A stretch of DNA of 32,103 bases from contig WHSL01000047.1 of assembly GCA_009380095.1 (NCBI GenBank), positions 1 to 32,103 on the forward strand, read 5' to 3'. The position numbers and the translations under genes are program-made. Origin of the DNA: Streptosporangiales bacterium. Lineage in GTDB: Bacteria; Actinomycetota; Actinomycetes; Streptosporangiales; Streptosporangiaceae. Numbering within the stretch: position 1 is the first letter of the stretch; each line of letters starts with the position of its first letter. The notes below the pieces were generated by a model. The model did no database searches. It was not told the DNA's origin and saw nothing but the letters and a program-made list of their open reading frames with translations. This document shows positions 14,754 through 21,952 of this stretch, piece by piece.

Positions 14754-16139
14754 ATGAGTGACATTCCCTTCGGGTTCGGCAAGCCGAACGATCCGGATGA
14801 CGAGTCGGGGCGCGACCCCGACAAGCCGCGCGGCGACAAGCCCGCCGACCCGTTCGGGATGTTCGGGGACTCTCAGCAGATGGCCGACATGCTGCGCCGC
14901 TTCGCGGACATGATGTCGTGGCAGGGCGGCCCGGTGAACTGGGATCTCGCCAAGGACATCGCCCGCCAGGTGGCGGCCGAGGGCGGCGACCCGACCGTGG
15001 CGGAGGCCCGTCGCGCCGCCGTCGCCGAGGCGCTCCGCCTGGCCGACCTGTGGCTGGACGACTCGACGACGTTCCCGTCCGGCATCTCGGTCACCGAGGC
15101 GTGGAGCCGCGCCGAGTGGGTGGAGCACACGCTCCCCGTCTGGTCGAAGCTGTGCGACCCGCTCGCCGAGCGCGTGGTCCAGTCCATGGGCGAGAACATG
15201 CCGCAGGAGATGCAGGCCATGGCCGGCCCGCTGCTCGGCATGGTCAAGCAGATGGGCGGCATGATGGTCGGCCAGCAGTCCGGCCAGGCCATCGGCGCGC
15301 TCGCCCGCGAGGTGGTGGGCTCCACCGACGTCGGGCTCCCCGTCGGGCCCGAGGGTCACGGCGTGCTGCTGCCGTCGGGGGTGGACGGCTTCGCCGACGG
15401 GCTCGAGGTGCCGCTGGACGAGGTCCGGCTGTACCTGGCGCTCAGGGAGGCGGCGCACCACCGGCTGTTCGTGCACGTGCCGTGGCTGCGCCAGCACCTG
15501 TTCCGCGCGGTGGAGGATTACGCGCGCGGCATCTCCTTCGACATGTCCCGGCTCGAGGAGAGCATCGGGCGGATCGACATCGCGAACCCGGAGGCCATCC
15601 AGGAGCTGCTCAGCGGCGGCGAGGCGCTGTTCCAGCCGGAGGACACGCCGGCGCAGAAGGCGGCGCTGGGGCGGCTGGAGACGGCGCTCGCGCTCGTCGA
15701 GGGCTGGGTCTCCACGGTCGTCGACGCGTCCGCGGCCGACCGGCTGCCGCACGCCGTCGCGCTGGCGGAGGCCGTACGGCGTCGGCGCGCGTCGGGCGGG
15801 CCCGCGGAGCGGACGTTCGCCTCGCTCGTCGGGCTGGAGTTGCGGCCGCGGCGGCTGCGGGAGGCTGCGACCGTGTGGGCGTCGCTCACCGAGGCGCGCG
15901 GTGTCGCCGGGCGGGACGCGGTCTGGGCGCATCCGGACCTGCTGCCCTCCGCGGAGGACCTCGACGACCCCGAGGCGTTCATCCAGGAGCGCGGCATCTC
16001 CGACGCGCTCGACCTCGACATCTCCCAGCTCACCGACGGCGATTCCGACGGCCCGGACGCGGCCGGTGGCGATGGCGGCCCTGGTGAGGGACCCGACGGC
16101 GGCGACGACCCGAAAGGACCGGCCGGAGGCCCCGCGTGA
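14754..16139 (+). CDS. DUF2342 (putative zinc-dependent metallohydrolase) protein
   Basis: This is a 461-residue member of the actinobacterial DUF2342 family (TIGR03624-type; Rv3195 in M. tuberculosis), annotated as putative hydrolase or zinc-dependent metalloprotease. The N-terminal 45 residues are Asp/Pro/Lys-rich and disordered. The central region has the Gly/Met-rich helix MLGVVKQMGGMMVGQQ-like stretch (here LLGMVKQMGGMMVGQQSGQ) and QAIGALAREVVGSTDVGLP. Near residue 225 the motif LREAAHHRLFVHVPWLRQHL carries the His/Glu residues thought to hold metal. The C-terminus (about 435-461) is a Gly/Asp/Pro tail. No activity has been established, so I keep the product general. Neighbours match the mycobacterial order around Rv3195. 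Confidence 0.88.
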   Translation: MSDIPFGFGKPNDPDDESGRDPDKPRGDKPADPFGMFGDSQQMADMLRRFADMMSWQGGPVNWDLAKDIARQVAAEGGDPTVAEARRAAVAEALRLADLWLDDSTTFPSGISVTEAWSRAEWVEHTLPVWSKLCDPLAERVVQSMGENMPQEMQAMAGPLLGMVKQMGGMMVGQQSGQAIGALAREVVGSTDVGLPVGPEGHGVLLPSGVDGFADGLEVPLDEVRLYLALREAAHHRLFVHVPWLRQHLFRAVEDYARGISFDMSRLEESIGRIDIANPEAIQELLSGGEALFQPEDTPAQKAALGRLETALALVEGWVSTVVDASAADRLPHAVALAEAVRRRRASGGPAERTFASLVGLELRPRRLREAATVWASLTEARGVAGRDAVWAHPDLLPSAEDLDDPEAFIQERGISDALDLDISQLTDGDSDGPDAAGGDGGPGEGPDGGDDPKGPAGGPA

Positions 16140-16230
16140 CCTGCGACCACCGCGCGGCCGGTGGTGACAGCACGGCCGGCGGTCGCCGCATGACTCGCCG
16201 GCGGCGCACCTGGAGGCGCGGGAGCGGGGG

Positions 16231-16788
16231 TTGCGGGTGACGTTGCACGCGGCGGCGTACGCGGAGCTGGATGCTTGGCGGGCGCCCGAGGCGGAGCAGG
16301 AGCGGTTGCGCCGCGACTACCTTGCGCACCTGGACGAATACGTCGACGGCATGTGGCGGGAGTGCCTGCCCGGGCATCTCACCGCCAGCGCCGCCGTCCT
16401 GGACGCGTCGGGCGAGCGGGTGCTGCTCACCCTGCACCGCAAGCTGCGCATGTGGCTTCAGCTCGGCGGGCACTGTGAGCCCGGCGACGGCTCGCTCGCC
16501 GAGGCGGCGCTGCGAGAGGCGGCCGAGGAGTCCGGCATCGCCGGGCTGAGCATGCTCGCGCCCGGACCCGTACGGCTGGACCGGCACGCGGTGCCGTGTG
16601 GCGGCGGATCCTGGCACCTCGACGTGCAGTACGCGATGATCGCGCCGGCCGGGGCGGAGCCCGCCATCGATCCGGAGGAGTCGCTCGACCTGCGCTGGTG
16701 GCCGGTCAGGACACTGCCCGAGTCGGCCGATGCCGCGACGCGTGGCCTCGTACGGGACGCCACGGCCCTGATTCACGCGTCCCGCTAG
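16231..16788 (+). CDS. Nudix hydrolase
   Basis: This is a 185-residue Nudix protein that would cleave a nucleoside-diphosphate-linked compound with a divalent metal. The Nudix box runs from G80 to I103 and ends in the canonical REAAEESGI. The middle is unusual: the consensus Gx5Ex7R reads G-HCEPG-D followed by eight residues before R, so the first Glu is Asp and there is one extra residue. Metal binding through EE should persist. A WHLDVQY strand and a WWPV motif complete the fold. The start is a TTG at 16231; a GTG six bases later is possible. A stop codon 64 bp upstream in frame excludes a much longer protein. It follows DUF2342 by 91 bp. Substrate unknown. Confidence 0.85.
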   Translation: MRVTLHAAAYAELDAWRAPEAEQERLRRDYLAHLDEYVDGMWRECLPGHLTASAAVLDASGERVLLTLHRKLRMWLQLGGHCEPGDGSLAEAALREAAEESGIAGLSMLAPGPVRLDRHAVPCGGGSWHLDVQYAMIAPAGAEPAIDPEESLDLRWWPVRTLPESADAATRGLVRDATALIHASR

Positions 16789-16925
16789 GTTCCTTCTCCT
16801 CCGCTCCCGCTCCACAAAAGGCGCATTCCGGGCACTGGTACGACGGCTACGGAGGAGAAGCCGGCTGTCATCGTGCCGCCCCGGGCTGTAGAACGCCGTT
16901 CGGGCAGCGGCGTACGATCCGGAGC

Positions 16926-18686
16926 ATGAGGCCTTATCTCGAGGAGCCGGCCGACCGGCTGCCGTTCGGCACGCCGGACAAGGCGCGCCGCTACGCCACC
17001 GAGCGCTACCAGGGGGCGGCGGGCCTCAACTGGTACACCGCGGACCCAACGCTGCGGAACCTGATGCGGCGGCACCTGAGCGCCGAACAGCTCACTTGGG
17101 CGACGCCGTACCTGGAGCGCGCCGGCGCGCTGATGGGCGGCACGATCGAGGACTGCGCCGCGCGCACCGACCGCGACCCGCCCCGGCTGGAGCGCTACGA
17201 CCGCTGGGGTCGGGACGTCAGCGAGGTCGTCATGCCGGAGTCGTTCCACACGGCCCGGCGGGAGCTGGTGGCGGAGTCGTTCGGGAACCCGGCGTTCGCG
17301 AAGGCCGCGGCCGAGGCGGGGGTGGACACCGCGCCGCTCAACGTGGCCTGGAACCACCTGCTCTGCCAGGCCGACATCGGCATGCTGTGCGCGCTCGGTA
17401 CCGGCGGCGACATGGTCGTGAGCCTCACCGAGCAGTTCGCCCCGGCCGACGTGAAGGCCCGGGTCCGGGAGATCTTCGCGGACGGCCCGTCCTCCGGCGA
17501 GGCGGCGCAGATGCTGACCGAGCGCTCCGGCGGCTCCGACCTGGGCGCGCTGGAGACCACCGCCACGCGGGACGGGGACGCCTGGCGGCTCAACGGCTTC
17601 AAGTGGTTCGCCTCCAACGCCAACGGGTCGGCGTTCGTGGTGCTGGCCAAGGCCGAGGGCGGGGCGGACGGCGTACGGGGCATCGCGCCGTACCTCGTGC
17701 TCTGGGAGCGCCGCGACGGTGGCCGCAACGGCGTACGGATCCGCCGGCTCAAGGACAAGCTCGGCACCCGCTCGGTGGCCTCGGCGGAGATCGAGTTCAC
17801 CGACGCGGAGGCGTTCCTGCTGGCCCCGGCGTCCTCGGCGGGCGAGGGCGGGGACGGCAAGGGGCTCGCCCGGATGATGGAGCTGACGAACGGCGCGCGG
17901 CTCGGCATCGCCTCGATGGGTCTCGGCATCGCGCGCCGGGCGCTCGTCGAATCACTGCTGTACACGCGAACTCGCGAGGCTTTCGGGCGCCCGCTGTACG
18001 ACCAGCCGCTGATGCGTCGGAAGCTCGCCGAGCTGATCGTGGAGACGGAGGCGGCGCAGGTGCTCGTCTTCGACGGCTATCTGGACCGGCCGCGGCTGCG
18101 CATCGGGGCGGCGCTGGTCAAGCTGCGCACGGCGCGGCTCGGCGTGACGGCGGCGAGCGACGCGATCGAGATCCACGGCGGCAACGGCTACATCGAGCAG
18201 TGGCCGGTGGCGCGGCTGCTCCGGGACGCCCAGGTCAACCCGATCTGGGAGGGCGGGGACAACATCCTGTGCCTGGACGTACGGCGCGGCATCCTCAGGG
18301 AGGAGGCGCACCTGCCGTTCCTGGACCGGCTGCGCCGCGCCGTGAACGGCGCACCGGACGTGGACGAGGCCACGGCTTCGCTGGTCTCCGGCCGGATCGA
18401 GCGACTCGCCGAGGCGCTCGAGCGGTGGCGGGGGCTCGACGCGGAGGTCGCCGAGGCGCGGCTGTTCCCGCTGGCGCAGGCGATGGCGGACACGTACGCG
18501 GCCGCTCTGCTGCTCGAGCAGGCCGGATGGGAGCGCGCCGAGCTCGGTACGCGCCGCAAGGCGCTCGTCGCGCGGCTCTACGCCCGCGCCCACCTCACGG
18601 ACGCCGGCCCGCTCGGCGCCATCGACGCGCCCGCCGAAGACCTCGACGCCTTCCCCACCCTCGCCGAAGGCGCCCTCTCCCTCTGA
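16926..18686 (+). CDS. AidB-like acyl-CoA dehydrogenase family flavoprotein
   Basis: This is a 586-residue protein of the AidB branch of the acyl-CoA dehydrogenase superfamily. E. coli AidB (about 540 residues) binds FAD and double-stranded DNA and belongs to the alkylation response. AidB-type features are the long N-terminal region with RTDRDPPRLERYDRWGRDV, the flavin-region motif LTERSGGSDLG, EIHGGNGYIEQWPVARLLRD, and the signature NPIWEGGDNILCLDVRRG, in which the acyl-CoA dehydrogenase Glu is present. An ATG at 16926 with a nearby GGAGC Shine-Dalgarno fits the family start; the upstream open frame is Arg-rich read-through. No ada, alkB or alkA lies beside it. The 137 bp upstream of it should hold its promoter. 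Whether it detoxifies alkylating agents or acts on another substrate is not visible. Confidence 0.88.
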   Translation: MRPYLEEPADRLPFGTPDKARRYATERYQGAAGLNWYTADPTLRNLMRRHLSAEQLTWATPYLERAGALMGGTIEDCAARTDRDPPRLERYDRWGRDVSEVVMPESFHTARRELVAESFGNPAFAKAAAEAGVDTAPLNVAWNHLLCQADIGMLCALGTGGDMVVSLTEQFAPADVKARVREIFADGPSSGEAAQMLTERSGGSDLGALETTATRDGDAWRLNGFKWFASNANGSAFVVLAKAEGGADGVRGIAPYLVLWERRDGGRNGVRIRRLKDKLGTRSVASAEIEFTDAEAFLLAPASSAGEGGDGKGLARMMELTNGARLGIASMGLGIARRALVESLLYTRTREAFGRPLYDQPLMRRKLAELIVETEAAQVLVFDGYLDRPRLRIGAALVKLRTARLGVTAASDAIEIHGGNGYIEQWPVARLLRDAQVNPIWEGGDNILCLDVRRGILREEAHLPFLDRLRRAVNGAPDVDEATASLVSGRIERLAEALERWRGLDAEVAEARLFPLAQAMADTYAAALLLEQAGWERAELGTRRKALVARLYARAHLTDAGPLGAIDAPAEDLDAFPTLAEGALSL

Positions 18687-18740
18687 CCCGGTGGGCGCCC
18701 ATCACGAGTGCCGCGCTTCGAGGAGGGCTCGGGCGTGGGT

Positions 18741-19439
18741 TCAGCCGAGGGGGTGGCCGGTGAGGAGGGCGCGGGTGGCGTCCCAGCCTTCGAGGCCGGG
18801 GTCGAGGCGGGCCAGGTCGGCCGGGCCGCGTACGCGGTGCCAGCCCGGGCCGGTGCCCAGGTCGCGGCGGCGTGGCGCGCGGTCGCGGAGCGTTTCCAGG
18901 GCGAGCGGGTTGTCCAGGCCGACGCCGTGCGCCCACGTGGGGAAGGGCAGCCTGCCCGCGAGCGCGACGAGTCCGCCGCCCTCGGCCTGGCAGACCGCCA
19001 CCTGCGCTGTACCGAGCGCCCGGAACAGCTTGCCGACCAGCAGACCCGGCAGGTCGGGCGCGTCTCCGGCCACGATCACGGCGGTCTCCGCGCCCCGATC
19101 GGCCAGCTCAGCGAAGAGCGCGCGCTCGGCTCCCCCGGGACCGCCGCCGTGCTGTGCCTCACCCACGCCTCCGGCCGCCCCCGGCGACACCTTCGGGTGG
19201 GATGCCTCCTCCGGTTCTCGCGGAGGCAGCGGGATGACCGGGGTGCCGGGCCAGACGATCTCCTCTGCCTGGGGCAGATCCTCGGGATAGGCCGCGACGG
19301 CGGGGGCGACGAGATCGAGCCCGGCCACGACCTCGTACGTGTCCTCGGCCATGGCCAGCCGGAACGCTTCCGCCGCGACCCCCGGCGGCGCGAACCCCGC
19401 ACCGGACCCGATCAGGACCGCGACAAGCCGCGACGCCAT
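18741..19439 (-). CDS. Nucleotidyltransferase-like protein (DUF2064/CofC-like fold)
   Basis: This is a 232-residue protein with the outline of the small nucleotidyl/glycosyl-transferase fold of the DUF2064 and MobA/CofC type. The central motif VIVAGDAPDLPGLLVGKLF corresponds to the xGxDxPxL metal and nucleotide site. It is followed by VAVCQAEGGGLVALAGRLP and DNPLALETLRD, both typical positions in that fold. The N-terminal half has an acidic and Gly-rich insert (about residues 75-105) that looks disordered. I preferred the ATG at 19439 because a GAGGTG Shine-Dalgarno precedes it; an in-frame ATG at 19457 is possible. It lies 92 bp after the YgjP-like gene on the same strand and converges with aidB. 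The fold assignment is moderate and the substrate unknown. Confidence 0.65.
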   Translation of the reverse strand: MASRLVAVLIGSGAGFAPPGVAAEAFRLAMAEDTYEVVAGLDLVAPAVAAYPEDLPQAEEIVWPGTPVIPLPPREPEEASHPKVSPGAAGGVGEAQHGGGPGGAERALFAELADRGAETAVIVAGDAPDLPGLLVGKLFRALGTAQVAVCQAEGGGLVALAGRLPFPTWAHGVGLDNPLALETLRDRAPRRRDLGTGPGWHRVRGPADLARLDPGLEGWDATRALLTGHPLG

Positions 19440-19531
19440 CGGCACCTCATTCCTCATGCTCGGCCGTCCACAGAGGGTGTACGAGCATCCTCCCAGCACC
19501 CGAGTCCTTCGCGGAGCGTGCCGGTACGGCG

Positions 19532-20047
19532 CTACTTGGTGCCGTTCATCCGGGCCGCCGCGGCGATGCCTTCGAGGTAGCCGCGGGCGCGCTCGGCCTT
19601 GGGATAGTTGTTGACCAACTCCCAGAAGTCGGCCCCGTGGCCGGGCACGATCAGGTGGGCGAGCTCGTGGACCAGCACGTAGTCGACGACCCACTCGGGC
19701 AGGCCGATGAGCCGGCGGGACAGCCGGATGGAGCCGTCGGCCGGGGTGCACGACCCCCATCGGGTGTTCTGGTTGTCCACCCAGCGCACGCTCACCGGCT
19801 CGGCGCGACCGTCGAGATAGCGGCCGGACAGGTCGATGGCCCGGTCGAGCAGGGTGGCCTCGCTCGGCCGGCGACGCCGGTCCCGTGCGGCGAGCCGCTC
19901 CAGCATCTTGGCCACCCAGCGCTCCTCCTCCGCGGGGGTGAAGCGCGCGGGCACAAGGATCACCGTGCGATCGCCTTCACGGTACGCGGAGACGGTCCGG
20001 CGCCGCCGGTGGCTGCGCCGGACCTCGACCTTGGGCTCGGGGGGCAC
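19532..20047 (-). CDS. YgjP-like (DUF45/M48) zinc metallopeptidase
   Basis: This is a 171-residue soluble protein of the YgjP/DUF45 metallopeptidase group. The zinc motif HELAH occupies residues 127-131, with the third ligand probably His137 in GHGADFW. The family signature RWGSC (residues 96-100), preceded by VDNQNT, is intact. The N-terminus (RRSHRRRRTVSAYREGDRTVILVPARFTPAEE) forms the beta hairpin found before the catalytic domain. There is no membrane helix or signal, so it acts in the cytosol. Its substrates are unknown. It is the first gene leftward from a 477-bp region rich in DnaA-box-like sites and is divergent from the ThiF-like gene. Confidence 0.9.
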   Translation of the reverse strand: MPPEPKVEVRRSHRRRRTVSAYREGDRTVILVPARFTPAEEERWVAKMLERLAARDRRRRPSEATLLDRAIDLSGRYLDGRAEPVSVRWVDNQNTRWGSCTPADGSIRLSRRLIGLPEWVVDYVLVHELAHLIVPGHGADFWELVNNYPKAERARGYLEGIAAAARMNGTK

Positions 20048-20524
20048 GATTGCACGGTAGCCGACACATCGGTCTCACCACAGGGGCAGCGTGTCCGGCC
20101 ACCTGCCGGACACCCGGCGGTCACCTCGAAAACATGGGTCCACAGGGATTTCGCCTGCTCGGCCGGGGCGACACGCCAACCCGTCCCCAGGGTTGTCCAC
20201 AGAGTTATCCACAGGCTGGGCGGCCGCTTTCTGGGCTCCGTTGCCCCTTCTGCCTCCGGGTGTAACGCACGTTCGCGACGGGTAGCGGCGGGCGGCCCTT
20301 CGGACTGCGCGATAGCAGGCGAGACCCGCCTCAGGTGGGCGATTCGATACGTGACGTGGACCACTCCACCTACCGCGGAAGCGCTCGCGCCGGGCCGCGT
20401 GGCCGACTTCGGCCAACACGCCGTACGGACCGTTACCCTTCGGCCGACACGCTCCGTCGAGCACTTATCCACAGCCTGCCGATGACCGCCGCGGCCGCCC
20501 TGCCGTGGGTGCGACGCTTGCCGC
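20048..20524. other. 477-bp divergent intergenic region with DnaA-box matches
   Basis: I see no gene in this stretch. It must contain promoters for the YgjP-like gene (leftward) and the ThiF-like gene (rightward), but no clear -35/-10 pair stands out. Its distinctive content is a set of DnaA-box-like nonamers: TTGTCCACA at 20193-20201, TTATCCACA at 20205-20213, TTATCCACA at 20465-20473, and a degenerate GGGTCCACA at 20136-20144, all in the same orientation. Confidence 0.65.
20193..20213 (+). promoter_or_regulatory. Pair of DnaA boxes
   Basis: TTGTCCACA, the form preferred in high-GC actinobacteria, and TTATCCACA, the E. coli consensus, are three bases apart in the same orientation. Both are exact matches to consensus versions. 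A third exact box is at 20465-20473. The region is not oriC, as no dnaA or dnaN is near, but it could bind DnaA as a regulatory or titration site. Confidence 0.5.
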
Positions 20525-21952
20525 ATGCGCCCGCTGCTGGATCCCGCCCTCCCACCGCTACGACGCGACGCGTCCACGGTGCAGTTCGGCGCGCACCCGA
20601 GTCGGGCGATCGGGGTGACGGGGCTGCCGCCGGGCTCCTGGCCGTTCCTCGCCCTGCTCGACGGCACCCGCACGCTCGGCGCCCTCCTCGAGCAGGCGAC
20701 GAGCCTGGGGCTGGCGGCCGGCTCCGTGCACCGGCTGCTCGCCCTCCTCGCCGCCCGCGGCCTCCTCCTCGACACCGACCACGCCCCACCCCCGCAACCA
20801 CCTCAAGCCCTCACCACCCCCTCACTCCACACCCCATCCGCCACCTCACAGGAGGGGCCCACCGAGCTCCACCAGGCCGACCCCTCAGGGCCACACCGCG
20901 GTACGCCGGGGTCAGGGCGCCCCTTGACCTTGGGGTCGCGGTCCTCGGGGTCGCGGTCCTCGGGGTCGCGGTCCTCGGGGTCGCGGTCCTCGGGGTCGCC
21001 GCCCTCCGAGGCGCGGCCCTCGGACGCGCGGACCTCGGGCACGCGGCCCTCCGAGGCGCCGACCTCGGAGGCGCGGTCCTCCGAGGCGCGGTCCTCCGAG
21101 GCGCGGTCCTCCGAGGCGCGGTCTTTGCCGCGGGGTTCGTCTGTGGAGGGGCGGCGGGGGGTGGCGGCGGAGCCGCGGGAGGATCCGGCGCAGGTGGAGC
21201 GGTTGTGGCCGGAGGCGCTGGCGGCGGGGCTCACCATCGGGTCAGGCGACGCGGGTGCCCGGGCGCTGGCCCGGCGGCGTGCCGCGATGGTGCATGTGTT
21301 CGGCGGCTGCCGGGTGGGGGCGACGTTGGCGTTGCTGCTCGCCGCGGCGGGTGTGGGCGGGGTGACCGTGCGGGACACCCAGGTGGCGGGGCCCGCCGAC
21401 GTGGTGCCCGGCGGGCTCGGCTGGGACGCGGTGGGCCGCACCCGCTCCCTCGCCGTGCACCAGGCGATACGCCGGATCAACCCGGCCGTGCGCGCGGACG
21501 CCCGGGCCCTCCCCGACATCGCCGTGCTCGTCACCGACTTCCCGCCCGACCCGCTGCAGGCGGCGCCCCTGATGGATCAGGGCGTGCCACACCTGGCGGT
21601 GACCGTGCGCGAGGCGGTCGGCACGATCGGCCCGCTCGTCGTCCCCGGCGCAACCGCCTGTCTGGGCTGTCTGGAACGGCTCCGGCGCGATCGCGATCCA
21701 GGCTGGCCGGCGATCCGCGCGCAGCTCGCGGAGCGACGGGTGCCGCCCGGCGACGTCACGCTCACCGCGGCGGTCGCGGCCCACGCGGCGGCACAAGTGC
21801 TCACTTACATTCAAGGAGGTGAAACGGTTGTGAGAAACGGCACAGTTGAGATCGTCCTGCCTGTTTGGGCCTGGCGGCGCCGGTCCTGGTCGCCCCACCC
21901 GCGATGTCGCTGTGGAAGAAACGATCCCACATACCTGAGAATGGCGGCGTGA
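20525..21952 (+). CDS. ThiF/E1-like protein with RiPP leader-binding-type N-domain
   Basis: This is a 475-residue protein in three parts. Residues 1-85 (LRRDASTVQFGAHPSRAI, LLDGTRTLGALLEQA) resemble the N-terminal domain of E1-like proteins that partner YcaO cyclodehydratases in azoline RiPP pathways. Residues about 90-215 are a low-complexity Ser/Arg/Glu linker built from 15-bp repeats. Residues 250-475 are a ThiF-like Rossmann domain (VFGGCRVGATLALLL) in which the usual adenylation residues of the E1 active site are not recognisable. Cysteines C379, C382, C461 and C463 form a CxxC...CxC zinc site. No YcaO or precursor peptide is nearby. Its neighbours (ABC1 kinase, whiB7, DUF2342) match the Rv3195-Rv3197A order, so it corresponds to Rv3196. 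It ends in a GTGA overlap with the kinase gene. Function unknown. Confidence 0.82.
   Translation: MRPLLDPALPPLRRDASTVQFGAHPSRAIGVTGLPPGSWPFLALLDGTRTLGALLEQATSLGLAAGSVHRLLALLAARGLLLDTDHAPPPQPPQALTTPSLHTPSATSQEGPTELHQADPSGPHRGTPGSGRPLTLGSRSSGSRSSGSRSSGSRSSGSPPSEARPSDARTSGTRPSEAPTSEARSSEARSSEARSSEARSLPRGSSVEGRRGVAAEPREDPAQVERLWPEALAAGLTIGSGDAGARALARRRAAMVHVFGGCRVGATLALLLAAAGVGGVTVRDTQVAGPADVVPGGLGWDAVGRTRSLAVHQAIRRINPAVRADARALPDIAVLVTDFPPDPLQAAPLMDQGVPHLAVTVREAVGTIGPLVVPGATACLGCLERLRRDRDPGWPAIRAQLAERRVPPGDVTLTAAVAAHAAAQVLTYIQGGETVVRNGTVEIVLPVWAWRRRSWSPHPRCRCGRNDPTYLRMAA
20931..21121 (+). repeat. 15-bp tandem repeats inside the ThiF-like gene
   Basis: There are two related repeat families in frame. 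About four copies of GGGGTCGCGGTCCTC (20932-20995) encode a GSRSS repeat. After a diverged middle, about four copies of CGAGGCGCGGTCCTC (21066-21121) encode an SSEAR repeat. The period is a multiple of three, so copy number can change without a frameshift. The repeats lie in the linker between the N-terminal and ThiF domains. Confidence 0.9.

Noticed and set aside
20136-20473. Chromosomal origin oriC
   Set aside because: Only three to four boxes, no AT-rich unwinding region, and dnaA, dnaN, rpmH and gyrB are not adjacent.
20335-21822. Pentapeptide-repeat-like protein (ADLGH, AALRG, AVLRG units) in another frame of the E1-like gene
   Set aside because: The 15-bp DNA repeat forces a five-residue period in every frame. 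The flanking residues in this frame are Arg/Pro/Gly-rich and unlike a protein, while the other frame carries real domains on both sides.
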